Of a stretch of DNA of 64,000 nucleotides, positions 12,385 to 25,297 are shown in pieces. The DNA comes from Phoronis australis (lineage: Eukaryota > Phoronida > Phoronidae): contig NMRA01000502.1 in assembly GCA_002633005.1 (NCBI GenBank), positions 62,001-126,000 of the forward strand. Reading direction: 5' to 3'. Each line of letters begins with the position of its first letter. Within the stretch, counting starts at the first letter, position 1. The notes under the pieces were generated by a model. That model saw only the letters and a list, made by a program, of their open reading frames with translations, ran no database searches and had not been told where the DNA came from. A program made the translations under genes and the position numbers.

Positions 12385-12966
12385 GTAAAACACTTTGGTA
12401 TCAAAAAGTCACAGGCCATTCCTAAAAGGATACTAAACCCTGTTTTGACCTTTTCAGCCAATCCTCGTTGTGTCACCTGCTAATGCATCACTGGTGTCAA
12501 TCCAGGAACATAAAACAGACATTGACTAAAAATTAGTACTCCCTATGCCATAGATTGGATATTATACACTACATGTAGCTCTTGCTGGGTGGTATTTCCT
12601 CACAGTTGTTAGTAATTCGCTAAAAGCGTGGGTCACACTTGCCCGCTTAGTAGACGTTGAAAGGAATTTTCAAAATTTCCTCCAAACCTTTGAGGGTTGT
12701 AAAGGCTACATGTTAAGAGCATAATTTTGTTTCAAAGAATTGGATAGAAAAGCCGTTTTTAACACATTTCAATGGGCCAAAACCGGGTTTGGTATCATTT
12801 TAATCTAAAGCTCTTGAACGTTGCTTTTCCCTGAAACGAGACTTGAAGAACGCAAAGGATTCTTTATTTTGTAAATTGCTTACGTCTGTTGATGAGAGTT
12901 TTTACGGTCATCATTCCTGTCGTTTACTCCTTGTTTTCTCTTGCTGAATGATTTAATGTCCTCTAG

Positions 12967-13037
12967 CGTGTGGAACCACGTGTAAACATGGCAAATGTTA
13001 CCCAGCTGGCTTATCCCGGAGTTGTAGCAATCATTGG
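12967..13037 (+). CDS. Candidate cysteine-rich exon, EGF-like fragment
   Basis: After GTCCTCTAG, a phase-1 frame reads CGTTCKHGKCYPAG then SCSNHW up to GTAAAA. The C-x3-C-x-x-G-x-C spacing resembles the middle of an EGF module, but the third disulphide pair is absent and the exon is short. Its start phase (1) does not match the end phase (0) of the candidate exon at 12268. It is either a broken EGF remnant or chance. Confidence 0.22.
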
Positions 13038-13229
13038 GTAAAAACTGGCGAAATAAGCGAAGTTGGCTTTGTCGGTCTACTCTTTTTAGTCTGTGTGTCA
13101 GGTTTTGTCTAAATACGTTTGGTTCACCAGTCAGGATGGCAACTATTGACGGGTACCAGGCAACTTACGTTCATAAAATTTTGCACACGTTTTTTTCATG
13201 CATGGAACTACATGAGCGAACTTTTGAAC

Positions 13230-14400
13230 GGATCTGACTACCGGTGTGCCCCCTAGTGGCAATTTAATTTTTTATGTTTACCTCTGTATCTTCAAAGGTC
13301 CTGAACGTAATTTCATAAAATTTGGCGCATAGGCGTCTATTAGTGAGGTGACGCTGTCCTCTCTTTTTTGGGTGGATTCGACGTAATTTGCGCCACCTAG
13401 TGACCATTTTTGCTGTTTTCAAGTTTGTTTTGGCGTCCACCTCTTTATCAAATACACAGCTCTAAGACATGTATGTTTTTATTATGAGGAGGATGGCTGA
13501 CAACGATTTTTCATGCTTTCGACTACTGTGGCACCACCTAGTGGCAGTTTTGTTTTTTTTTGCGCCGGTGGCTGTATCTCTTAAACCGTTTGCATGATCT
13601 TTACTAAATTTAGCAAGTATATTTATATGATGTTGACAACAGATGACGACAACTTTCGGTGTGATATGATTACCGGTGTGCCCTCTAGTGGCAATTTTAG
13701 TTTTCTTTAGTTTATCTCTGTATCTCGGAAGGTCCTTAACCCATTTTCAGAAAGTTTGGGATATATAGGCATTTACATGTATTGGTGAAATGATGCTATC
13801 CTCCCATTTTGGGATGGAATCGAGGTACTTTGCGCCACCTAGTGGCCATTTTTTGCTATTTTTGAGTCTGTTTTTGGCGTCCACCCCTCGAACAACCAAA
13901 CCATTCGAGGATGGTTTTGAAAATTTGCGTATATGTTCCCAGTGTGACGAGGACTTTTGAGACTACTGTGGCGCCTGCTACGGGTAGTTTTGATTTGGTT
14001 TGCGCCCATAGCTATGTACATCTCCTAAACCCACTGCAGGATCTTTATTGAATTTAGTAATTACATTTATATCAAGCTAACAACATACGACGACGTCTTT
14101 CAAGCGAATCTAACGAACGCTGTGCCCCATAGTGGCAATTTCATTTTTTCCGTTTTCCTTTGTTTCTCTGACGTTCCTTGACAGATTTTTATGAAATTTG
14201 GTAAATAACTTTCTTTTAAAAAGCAATGGTATATTCTCGGTTTCAGATGGATTGGACGTTTTCGCGCCATCTAGTGGCCATTTTTATGAAACAAATAAAC
14301 AACCCTAGAAGCACACCGTTTGCGTTGCATTCGTGGGCGCGTTGCTCTTGTTATCAAACTTTTCCGCTAGACGCTCGTTTCCATAGAAAGAGAAAAGCAC
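13230..14400 (+). repeat. Tandem repeat of about 435 bp, rich in CTAGTGGC motifs
   Basis: Blocks recur at about 435-base spacing: ACCGGTGTGCCCCCTAGTGG near 13241, ACCGGTGTGCCCTCTAGTGG near 13672 and a diverged GCTGTGCCCCATAGTGGC near 14117. A second motif, TTTGCGCCACCTAGTGGCC, appears near 13388, 13826 and 14262. Each unit also contains GTATCTC, AAATTTGG and TTGGCGTCCAC words. A further copy lies at about 35080-35350 and an inverted array at 44500-45760, so this is a mobile or dispersed family. No coding sequence is visible. The reverse complement of the recurring core matches the CTCF-type consensus. Confidence 0.75.
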
Positions 14401-17400
14401 AAATACACAAAAGTTTGGAGAAAATCCTTCATAATACAAAATATACCGGCAAATTTATTTCGGGTTACAACTGAAATTAATACAAATTTTAAGGATTCTT
14501 AGTTTTTTCGTGCGATTTGGGGACTCAAATTGTAAACGAGGTTTACAGTTTATTAAGTATTTATCCAATTGTTTATTATAATGGCACTGATTCACGAGTA
14601 AAACATAGGAAACCAATTAAACTTGAAAACACAAGTTTGTGAAAATTTTTAAAATTTGAATTAATTTTTATGACATGCGAACGCCATGGAAAGTTTAGAA
14701 AATCGTGTCTTTAGGCCTTTTCATAATAACTTAACTCCAGTCTAAGCGGAGCGTTGACGTTAACTGCGAAGTTAACTAAACCGTTCATACTGGCTTCGGA
14801 ATTTAAGGAACATCGAAGTAAACGGCATGTGACGCTGTTGTCATCAAATTAATCGCACGGTAGCACTGCACGCTAATTTTTTTAATGTGACAATTTGGGA
14901 ACATTTACATGTGCTAATTGACATAAAACTTATTTTTAATTCCATAGGTGATTATTCGAGCAAAATTTACGCAACTATTAGCGACTACACTACCCTTAAA
15001 TTGCTGACGATATCACTTGGCACCTGGCGATAACTTCGATGGGGCCGATGTTAACCGTTCATGCTGCACCCGCAGCGTCGACGCTGGGCTGTTAAATACA
15101 CTTGTTAACGCTTGAGTCGAGTATTATTGCAAAAGAGAATGCAGATATGTCTTTATTGTTCGACTTAAGAGTACATCTCCATTTGTCTTTCCAGTCCTTC
15201 ACGGTGGATAACGTCACGTCCACAATGTTGATGGAGAGGGTCAAGTGAAGTTCTATTGGATCTAAAGGATACTGAACCCTGTTGTAGTGATTTCAACGCA
15301 TGATTATTTTCAAAAACCACTGTTTTTTCATGATGAAACCATTATTTTTAAATTTTTAAATCCCGCCTGCCCACACATGATAAATCCACAGAGTTAATTG
15401 ATTGCTTCATCAGAAAGATTTACCACGGCTAAGTTGTTTTATTCCACTTAAAAGTGTGCGATTTTAAGATGGACTTTTACATAACACAGCTTGGACTTTA
15501 ATAAGTTGAAACACGGATTAATATCACTTTAAGGATGCGCACTATCTGGTCGAGGTGTACGTGCGGCGTCTGAAAGCTTCTGCAATATTCTATGGCAAAG
15601 GAAATGGTAAAGATGAATTTCCCCCATTAGTGTTGGCTTTAACTGACACTATCGATTGTTTAATTGTGAACATAACTGAGAAATATTTCAAAACAAGACT
15701 TTAGATATGATGCATCAACATACTGTATCTAGTGTGAATTAGACTGCAGTTGACAAACTGGATAAGTCGGCGAATTGTCATAGTCATGAAAATTCACGAA
15801 GCATCGCTGAACCAATACAGTTTAATGGAATGACATTACACCAGCATTTGTAAAAAAGTTCATCCGAGAGATTGTGATATCTCTTACAGTGTGGCAAGTT
15901 ATTGTTAGTCATGTTTTGTGGATTGTACATTTGTTTCGCAAAATGAAACTTACCAATTTACCAGGAAGTGAGAGTGCTCGCTGCTTGAGTTTCCCGAGAC
16001 ATTGCGGCATTGTTTGGTAATGGCGATAACTAAATAAATAGATTTCTAGACTCCCTTGTTACCTTATGGTGTAGCCACCACGCACGTTCATTAACATAAG
16101 CCTCTTCTAATCGTCTGCACGATCCTGTCATCTACGCAAACACCACTCGTGCGGAGTTGGCCGGGTACGATGATTAAATGACACGCTTTAATTTGAATTA
16201 GAGTCACGTTAAAAATTATTACTAACTTAGTTATCATTGCAGTTAGTATAATTTAGTTATCATTGTAGTTAGAAGTACCAGTAGCTTCAACAATTTGTGT
16301 TGCTGTTGTCCTATGTCCTATGTCCTTTCTCTAACGCATAGGCTGGGGCTGGACCTTTTCCCCGGCCTTTGATACAACACTGTACCGGTCCAACCGACAT
16401 ATTTCCCTCACACCATACAGGTAGCGTTTCGAAGGCTAATCTGTAACAATTAAGAAATTAAGAACATACGTAGTAGTAGGCAACTGTGATAAGGCAATGT
16501 CAACGCTACATTAACATTTTATCTGTACATGTATCTGAGGACGAGTTGTAAAATGTTCCGCCATAATTGACCCAGTTAAAGTAGTTATACTTAACAGGAC
16601 AAATTTATACAATTTTCTGCTATCTTCTTCTTATCAGAAGTATTTGGCAGTTTAGTTTATATCTACTTAGTTTTAATATTTTTCCTGGTCTGGGGAAGAA
16701 TTGACAGGTAATTATTTCTTCAGACCAAGGCACACAATTTCAGATCACGCCTTGATCTCAATTTACATGAGATTGGTCTGAAGAAATAACGAATTGTTAA
16801 TTCTTAACAAGCCTATTTTGACCAACAGATAATTAGAGAATTATTTCCTGAAGAATTAAGTATAACAGCTTGGTTTTTGAAAGTTAAGCACGGGTTTAAT
16901 GGCGCCGCAAATGCGTTGTAGTACAAAAGAAGTAGTTGGAATGTTTAACTGGGACTGGTTGCGTCTAAGTGCTTTTGTCAATTTTTTATGTTGCCTGTTG
17001 ATATAATTGGGACGTTACCTACGAACTTTTATTCTTACCTACAGTACAGCCATGCGGAATACTGACCAAACAACCGAGGTCCGCCGGCGGTGAAGTGAGG
17101 TTTATCACTCTTCATATCATTGAGGAATGCCTATGGGAGAGAGGACTCCATCCGGGTGAAGCAGTGATGCTGCACCAGGGGTAATTTCAAGGTCTTTGAT
17201 ATAGCACCCTAAATGAGTGCCAGTGAATTGAGCCTAGCGTGTGCTTTGTTCATGGTCGCGGTGCTGTCTTGACTACAGTTTATCCTTGGTAGTATTTGGT
17301 ACCAGACGATTGTTCTGTCCGGAAATTTGTGTCTGACGCCAGTGATGTCCAACATTACAGCAGCGGAGAGATTGTGTATTAGTACTGTTCCTAAGTGCCG

Positions 17401-17690
17401 GTCTCGAATAAACTCTGGATAAAGCCAAAAGCGGCGGGTCTCAAGTAAACGACGGGGAAAAATTTCTAACGACAGTACACTGTTCAGGATAGTCTAGGAC
17501 CTGCTGTTAACTAACCGAAAGTCAACATAACGCGTGGAAATAAATGAATATACATGTATGGGTTACAAGCGTTTCAAACTATGAGTGGCATAATGGTTGT
17601 TTTAAAAACGTATATAACATCCAGAAGCATGTCCCGAATGTAGTGGATAGGGTTGCCAAGGGAAACGAACGCTGTTCAAAACAATGTTTA
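14401..17690. other. Non-coding stretch with scattered weak splice-like signals
   Basis: I see no recognisable domain. Two places have acceptor-like tracts followed by short open frames: 15195-15243 (after GTCTTTCCAG) and about 17045-17180 (after TTCTTACCTACAG, including GGEVRFITLHIIEECLW before a TAA). Neither has a recognised family and both are below reporting threshold. An inverted pair of the word GAAGAAATAA/TTATTTCTTC lies near 16707-16790. Confidence 0.35.
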
Positions 17691-17698
17691 ATTACAAA

Positions 17699-17880
17699 AA
17701 CATATCAAACATACCATGCAGCTGGTAACAACAGCCAACAACAAGTGAGCGCTGGGTCTGCAAGATTAACTTTGCGAATAAGAGCCGGGTTTCAAACAAG
17801 CGCCGTTTTGGAATTAGCGTCAGGTGAAAATGTTTTCAGAAAAAAATAAGCGCCCGGGCACTAATACATGTACGTGACAC
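17699..17880. repeat. Left copy of a ~175-bp direct repeat flanking a LINE
   Basis: The block ACCATGCAGCTGGTAACAAC, GTGAGCGCTGGGTCTGCAAG, GCGCCCGGGC-CTAATAC is repeated in the same orientation at 19838-20010, with roughly one difference per ten bases. The open frame 17544-17849 lies across it and is not a gene. Confidence 0.75.
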
Positions 17881-17884
17881 TACA

Positions 17885-19840
17885 TTAAGAAGTAGTAGTA
17901 GCAGTAATACATATTATTCACGTTAATACAAATAATACAAGTAATACAAATTAACGCTTATGGAGACTCTGTGAAGGACCCGAAGGGTCCGCTGACCACG
18001 GAGCCACCAAAGAATAAAAATACAGTGTTACAGATAATCAGAATTACAAAATTAGGTGATAATGTAATTTAAAATTGCTTGTAATTATTATCGCAAATAT
18101 TTACACAAAAATCAGTTGGAAATAGAGTACTCAAGTTCATAACTTTCAAAACAAATGTTCTTTATACAGAGGATAACAAATGGGTAAAAAAATTTTGAGA
18201 AACACTTTCAGGAAGGTTATTAATGATATGAGGTAAGGCATTGCGAACTGAATCTTTAGCAAATGACTTAGTACAACGAGTAGTTTGTAGAAGATGTCGT
18301 TGCCTAGTGCAATGTTCACGAACAGACCCACGGGTTATTAAATTGAACGTGATAAAAATGAGGGTAAGTAATTATTAATATATTTATAGAAAAAGTTGGT
18401 AATAGCTGTGTGGTCCTGAATAAGGGATCTGTATGAGCATTTAAATAATTAGAGGCAATAGTGCAAATAAACTTTTTCTGTGATTTGAATATTCTATGAT
18501 GTTCACACCTCCATTGCAAAATGCCATAATTAAAATGAGGAAGGACAAGACTAATACAGTTTTCATAGTTTTAAAGGGTAAGAAATGTTTAATGTTATTA
18601 AGAACACCACAGAATCTGATCTTTCTCAACACATTGTTTATGTGTGGAGTTCATAACAGGTTGCCGTTGGTGGTAACACCAGGTAAATTGAATGAACTAA
18701 CTCTCTCAACTTCAAAGTTATTAAACTTTAAATAAAAATCATCAATTTGATTTTGGGGGTTCATGAAAAACCATGAATTTTCTTTTAGTTGCATTTAACC
18801 AAGACTGAATTTTCTCCAGCTCCCCACAAAAATATGTGACTCATTAACATACAACGTGCGATGAATAATACCATTAATAATAGTGGTATCATCAGCATAA
18901 AGTATGCAGTCAAAGAAACTCGTGCACTTCATAAAATCATTCATATATATGATGAATAATATAAACCCCTGTGGGACACCCCGCTAAATTGGATCTGTGT
19001 TAGATTTTTTGTTATTAATCTGAATATACTAAGCCCGATTAGAGAGGTAGTTTCTCAAAAAACAAGACAAGGGTCGCAACCATAATATAGAAGTTTGTCG
19101 AGTAAAATTGAATGACTTTAAAGAGTCAAAAGCTTTGGAAAGATCAATTAGAATGGACAGAGGTAATTTTTTATTTCACATAGCCTTGACAAATCTATCC
19201 ATAATTTCAACTAAAGCCAGTTTTGTGAGTGCCCCCCGCGAAAACCATATTGGGCAGGATGTAGCAAGCAATTAGATTAAAAATAATTGTAAAGTTGATT
19301 GTAAATAAGTTTTTCAAAAATCTTAGAAAAACAAGGGAGAACAGATATAGGTTTGTAATTATCTAAAAACAACAGACCCTCTTTTTAAAATACATGAATA
19401 CATGTAACCTTGGCAATTTTCATTTTGTCTGGAAAAATTTGTTTGAAAATTGACCTGGTTAAACACAACACAAAATGATTCGCTCAATAGTCTACTTAGA
19501 CATTTTATTATTTTCATGGATACGCAATCATGACCTTAAGTAGGTTTAGCTGGAAAAGAATTAATTACTTTTCTAATGCCAATTGGAGAAATTGGTTCAA
19601 AGTCAAGTCTAGCAGCGGATTCACAATCTAAAAAAGACATGTGACAAGTTTGACGAAGGAGTAGGTACATTAGAAAGTGTGAGGCAATATTACTAAAATA
19701 ATTATTAAAATGATTTGCAATCTTACCCTTGTCATCATTTATATTCAATTTGGTACGATTATTTGAAAAAACATTTTTATTCAATAAATTATTAACTTCT
19801 TTCCAAGTGTCCTTGGGAGAACCAACACGAATCTTATCAA
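17885..19840 (-). mobile_element. Degenerate non-LTR retrotransposon (LINE) with reverse transcriptase
   Basis: On the minus strand, reading from about 19840 down, frames broken by stops and shifts show reverse-transcriptase landmarks in order: a WKEVNNLLNKN and NHFNNYFSNIASHF lead-in, HPAQYGFR near 19240, LIDLSKAFDSL near 19140, GVPQG near 18970, YADDT near 18885-18900, then an EKIQSWLNATK-like palm/thumb piece. The order and motifs fit the CR1/jockey-like group of LINEs. A TTGTATTA-type repetitive tail lies near 17915-17955 at its 3' end. There is no apurinic endonuclease domain left, so it is 5'-truncated and dead. It sits between two long direct repeats. Confidence 0.8.
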
Positions 19841-20010
19841 ACATACACTGTACCATGCAGCTGGTAACAACAGTCAACATTAGGTGAGCGCTGGGTCTGC
19901 AAGATTAACTTTGTGAATAAACGCCGGGGTTTAAACAAGCGCCTTTTTGGAATAAGCGTCAAGTGAAAATGTCTTAGAAAATGAACGCCCGGGTGCTAAT
20001 ACGTGACACT
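19838..20010. repeat. Right copy of the direct repeat flanking the LINE
   Basis: Matches 17699-17880 in the same orientation, from ACCATGCAGCTGGTAACAAC through GTGAGCGCTGGGTCTGCAAG to CGCCCGGGTGCTAATAC. Confidence 0.75.
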
Positions 20011-20032
20011 CACCCTTTCAAAAAACGTAAGA

Positions 20033-20265
20033 GAGTCTATTAAATGCAAGCCGTTACATGTTTGCAGCTCACTGTAACATATAACTGCAATACGTTATAC
20101 ACCGTAAGACTCTTAGGTATCGCGACTTCACACTTGTTCTCGTAGCTCAAAGAAAAGGCCGTCTCATTGTGGGCTTGTTGAAGAGTGTTACAGTATATAG
20201 CGTATTGTAGTAATATATTACAGTGAGCTGCAAGCATGTAACGGTTTGCATGTAATAGACTCTTG
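20033..20265. mobile_element. MITE with ~80-bp terminal inverted repeats, copy 1
   Basis: Left end GAGTCTATTAAATGCAAGCC-GTTAC is mirrored by GTAACGGTTTGCATGTAATA-GACTC at the right. Pairing continues inward through CTGTAACATAT/ATATTACAG and ACGTTATACACCGTAA-type blocks. A second, longer copy lies at 59131-59546. Non-autonomous with no coding capacity. The minus-strand frame inside is not a gene. Confidence 0.85.
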
Positions 20266-21880
20266 AATGGTGCTACGGCGTTTGAAACAGATGTGACACT
20301 ACTGTAGATACATGTAGCTTTATTTGAAAAATTCCATGCAAAATATAAAATTAGCAGTTAAATACGCACAACGGCTAATAAAATACTGGCGCAAGACCTT
20401 CATTGTTAGCCGAGTATTACACAGAAATATCTAGCGACTTATGTACACCGTGGTGTATTGATAATTGAGTTAAATAATGTTGCAATGGAGGAGAATGCTG
20501 TTTAGCTGTGCAGTTAACTCTTCTGCTAGTATTATTTACTTTTACGTTAAGTTTGCTAAAACGTGCATTCGAGTATCACGCCAGTCGTTCTATTATGGAA
20601 TGTCAAGTTACAATAAGTACCTAAAGCGTAAATAACACAGCTTATAATGTTACATTAAAAATAACAAAAAAGTCGATTGATTAAATAACCCTGAAATTCT
20701 ATAGACAGGCATTTTGTAAACGCGATTTTGTTATAAGTGATAAAACCTGTTAATTGCTATCTTTAAACATTTTGAGGGTGGCACCTATTGGAAATCAAAC
20801 AGAATGATATTTAACAGCGTCAATTCGTACGGAAGTTTGTTCATTAACGAAGTTACAACAGACGGTGACAATAGCCCTAGTAGACAATGTACCTGAAAGA
20901 TAACCAAAGGTTTCCTGTCACTTTAGCAACGGACAGGGCTGCTTAAAGCGAAATTTTATACGCGCAAATTAAATCTTTTTTACATTCTTGTTCATTTCAG
21001 TTTGCGTTCAGGGTTTCAACGTGGTAATTGGAGCATGGGCTGTCCAAGGACTTTTTTAACAAGACTGTTGTTCCTCGTGATTTTAATTTCGAATTGTTGG
21101 AGTTCACGTACGTATCATTCTCTTTAGACTTTTAATTACGTCATTGAAAAATTGTTAAAAATTGTGGTAACGTTCAATGAAGAAACGCGTGGTCGTTTTC
21201 AATCGAAATGAAAATAGCCGGCATATCGACATTGTTTTTGAGTGGTTAGAGTTTATTAAAAAAGTATGACTGAATGTAACGTGACTGGTTGGTTTACTAT
21301 TACTAGAAGTACCTTCAAGATGCGAGGGCCGGTTAATCAAAGGTCTTTTACCTGGATTTAACTGAGATTGTCATAAGCACGGGATTTTATTCAAGATTCA
21401 GCACTTTTGTAAAACCGAAATATTGCAACTGTATCGCAGTTTATAACATCCATCTTCACAGATCTGTGTCAGTAAAACGTCATGGTTCTACCGTCAGACC
21501 AGCCATTTGAATGTTAATAAAAGGGACCGCTGTCAGTAGACGTCTTACAGACCCAAAATAAGACCTTAAAAGGTCTTATTTTCAAACCCTGAGGCTGCAT
21601 GTAGTCGCGCGAATACAACGTCATTTTTTCATTTAACCACAGAAAAAATAAAAACCCCGAAATCTCCATGATCCTACTAAACGTATTATAGATACGTATA
21701 AGAAGTATGTTTATGAAACTTGAAAAACAAGATTAGGCTGCCAACAGAGTATATGTACTGATACACATACTATTGTTATCAGCGGTTAAAATTCCATAAC
21801 CAAGATCTTTATTGTGCTTCAAATACTGAAAGGTAAAATATAGCTAGGCAAAATTATTAGCTCTCATTATATATTTGCAG
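20266..21880. other. Intron-like stretch before CTLD-A exon 1
   Basis: No recognised exon or element. The final bases (TTATATATTTGCAG) are the acceptor for the exon starting at 21881. Confidence 0.4.
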
Positions 21881-22029
21881 CACTATTCACACTTAAGAAA
21901 GGAGACCAGTATATGTTTAGTGAACCAGGCAATGTCAACTACACAGAAGCGCAGACTTATTGTCAGCGAGTTGGCGGTGAACTGCCTTCATCATCGAACC
22001 TAGAGCAAAGCGAATGGATAAGGCAACAG
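21881..22029 (+). CDS. CTLD-A exon 1 (C-type lectin-like domain, N-terminal third)
   Basis: The acceptor ATATTTGCAG and donor CAG before GTAGAC bound 149 bases, entering in phase 1 and leaving in phase 0. The peptide has the first strand and helix of a C-type lectin fold: QYMFSEPG, then NYTEAQTYCQRVGGELPS with the first conserved cysteine, and SEWIRQQ closing helix 2. The homologous minus-strand exon at 62480-62628 has the same length and the same N/DEWIR ending, which marks this as the A-type domain. Its partner exon 2 was not found before the giant palindrome. Because it ends in phase 0, the only visible exon it can join in frame is 33514-33616, making a hybrid A/B domain. Confidence 0.85.
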
Positions 22030-25000
22030 GTAGACAATAGTTCAATTATTAAATATTATGAGCATTAGAAACAAAAAATGATCAACATGGGTACCATAAC
22101 AGTAAAAATAAGTTTTGAAAATTCTAACCGCCACGTAGGGGCAGTATGTAAAATTACATTCAGCTACAAACGGCCAGTTGGATGTAGATGCTCGCCCCAT
22201 TACACAATCAGGACAGTAGAAGGGAATGAGATATTGAGTGCACAGAAAAAAATTGTCAAATTCTTACTCTGTGTTCCTCCATTTAATCTCTACGACTTGC
22301 CCCCAACGGCTCATCAACACATTGAAGAACGTCATTTAAAATCAGCAGCAACACTTTTGCAACCACAGTTTGTATGACTCCCTCACGGCTGAAGTGCACG
22401 AGACAAAAACATAATATTCCGAATTTCCAACATTTTGTAGATCATTTTTGCCAAACTGTGTTCCAATTGTAAAAAGATCATAATTTCATCGGTGAAAAGG
22501 TGATTGAAATAAATATTGTCATGGTAAAATGTTACAGTGATACATTTTTATTATTCATACATGTACAAATGAGGCTCATGGCAAAATGTGTTTTCCGCAG
22601 TATTTTTCTTAAAGTTGACTTGGTAACGACTTACTTCTTTGAAGTGTCAGGATATATATAGTATAGGTGTTTTATAAAGGGTAACGAATACTTCACTTTA
22701 TACGAGCAGAAACTTCCAAAAATTTTGTGCACTGAGGGAGCTTTAAGTGTTTTTGTTGTCCACCAATGCTTTTGCTTATCCGCTAGTAACGATTTCTAGC
22801 TAATCGTTTTCGGGCACATAGACCTTCGAACTTACGAGCATTTGAACATGCAAACCTTTGGACGTGAACGCGTTCTGACTTATTTCGGATTAACGAAAAT
22901 TCTAACGTTTGTGTTGAACTTTGGATATTCGGATTTATAGTCCCTGGGATCTTTACGGAAATTTGAGCCTACAAACTTCTGTAAAGCATTTTAAAACGTT
23001 AAGAAAACTGGAAATGCCAGCATTTGTTTTTTAATCCTTCGGATTTGTCATACCTTTGAACTACCAAACTGTACCCAGTGGGGATGAAGTGTGCACGTAG
23101 AGTAAAACGTAATTTCAGTGGTAAAATGTAAACATGTCATCGTTTCTAGAACTGAATACCAAGGTATTACCACATCTTACGCCATGATAGGAGGTTGCTT
23201 TATACATTTAATCTATTAAAGTCAGCCTTGTGTTTCATCGCAACTTTGTTGTGCTGTATAGCCAATAGATGCAGTCCCAGACTCGACCATGAGAATCAGG
23301 TAAAGTTCCACAAGTCTTTCCTGCTCTAATGGGTGTTAGAAAGGGGTTGCAGATTGGAAATTTGGACTGATATAATTGCAAGAAAATGAGTACTTCGGAT
23401 AACGGCACTTCCCCTTCTTCCGTTAACTCACTTGAGACCATTCTATTGATACCACAAAACAAAAATACTCGTACAGATTTACATGTACCATGAGCATTTC
23501 ATTGTTTAACCTCTTCAAGGGTTTGCAGCAAATCAAAGGAAAATTATATAACTGAGAAGTGATAACCTAATACTTTTAGTACAAGTGACAGCACCATATG
23601 TGTTAACATAAGTTTGAAAATTTAAGCAGGAACCAAGGTAACTGTCACTTAAGGGTGTTCCACATTTTGAGAACAAGTTTTTTCCTCTCAATAACTGCCA
23701 TTAAATTCGTTCTCAAAATCTAGGACCTTTGTAAGAGACAAGTACACTGTAAGGCCTAGAACTGCTGGAAGCAGCCATGCAAGAGTAGTTTTGCAGTCCC
23801 ACACGTGTGACTTCTTAATTAATAATACCTCACATTTCATAGTAAACACACCCCTTTTCCAGATAATGAATACTTTATGTAACTACACAAGAAAAAACAA
23901 AAACGTTAATTGCCAGGCAAACGGGACATTTATAGTGTTCTCGTTACGCTCTATCAGGGACCACTGTTGCGACAATTTATTTCAAGTGTTTGGAGACGAT
24001 TTTTGACAGTAGTTATGTTTTCAAGAGTTTTGTTTGTGGTTTTGTCTCCATAAATATGCTGGTAGCCGTTTTACATGTAGGTTTTGTTCTTCGGAATGTC
24101 TTATCCAGTCTGGCTAAACCGAAACGACGCACTGGGACTGTTGGCTGGTTTTGCAGCATATGCCAATAACGGTAAGCCAAATAACTCAAACGAAAAAACT
24201 GCGCTAGTATTTGCATACAGAGAGATCTAACGATTCTAGTTGGAAATTAATAAAAGTAAAGTAGTTAAAATTGACATTTTTAATGCCCTTCAGTAGTTTT
24301 CAAAGAAAACTAGATGTACAGGGTGACCGAACTACAACCGGAAAATTAACTGTCATTCCACGATTGCACCAAAAGGTCGACTATAGGGTCCCCGACTCAG
24401 ATCGTGAAAAATTGTATGTTCATATACCCTGCTGAGATATATTGGAAACGTTTATTTCAATACATGTATTTTGGACCAACATAGTGCATTTGATTTTTAG
24501 CTAATTTTAAGGTGCTGTGGAGGCCAGTTTGCTGGTGCAGGTATTTTCAAGTAACATTTCCATAAAATTGCAGTCCGACTAAAAAAAATAAAGAGCATAA
24601 AAACATTGGTGTTTTTGGTTCGTTTCCAAGCAACAGCCGATAGAAATGACATACTGTTGTCCTTGACTACAGGCAGTAGGCACATGTATTTCGTAAAACT
24701 CATGAAGGAGCTTCATTGATTTTTGCAAACATATTTCTGTTGTGATAAAATCGGTCAAAGTCAATTGCTTGATAATTCTGCTGCTGCCGGTCCACTTGTG
24801 GCAGTTTCTAAAACTAGATTTCTTTGGTGAAATGTGAAATTTGGTCGAAATGTTTCTATCCACGACACGATGGAAGATGCATGTTTCCGACAGTTTTAGA
24901 ATTTTGGAAACCATTCATATGTCTAACCTGTTTCCCCCGCCTCCCTTCGTCAGCTGCTAACTGTTGCTGTGGCCTGGTAACGTCCGTGTTATTACCTGAC

Positions 25001-25297
25001 AGTCGTATAGATTATAATAAGTCATTTAAATCTACAACTTAAAATATCTACATGTATAGCATATTAAATGTTTAATTGATTCCACCCAAAACTGATTTTG
25101 TCACTTCTTGACACACTAACATCAGCGATAAAATTACCATCTCTTAAAAATATTGGACGCACGTTTTTCAAAGTAACATTCTTGGTAGTTAAGGATTAGA
25201 TCTAGTCAAGTAAATCTGAAGTGATCTCAGTACTAATTCATATGTAAGCCAAAAACATCCTAACAGCCTTTTACCACAATAAATAAATTAGAGTGTA
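22030..25297. other. Intron-like stretch; expected CTLD-A exon 2 not found
   Basis: I searched by eye for an acceptor followed within about 30 bases by a W-I-G coding core, as in both exon 2B copies and minus exon 2A. None was seen. The frames at 22078-22377, 24579-24914 and others lack domain signatures. Confidence 0.45.

Noticed and set aside
13230-14400. CRISPR-like or bacterial direct-repeat array
   Set aside because: The units are about 435 bases and diverged along their whole length, in clear eukaryotic context. There is no repeat-spacer structure.
12268-17180. A separate multi-exon gene from candidate exons at 12268, 12967, 15195 and about 17045
   Set aside because: The reading phases do not chain (12384 ends phase 0 while the Cys-rich frame at 12967 needs phase 1) and no common family is recognised. 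Only the first two are listed, at low confidence.
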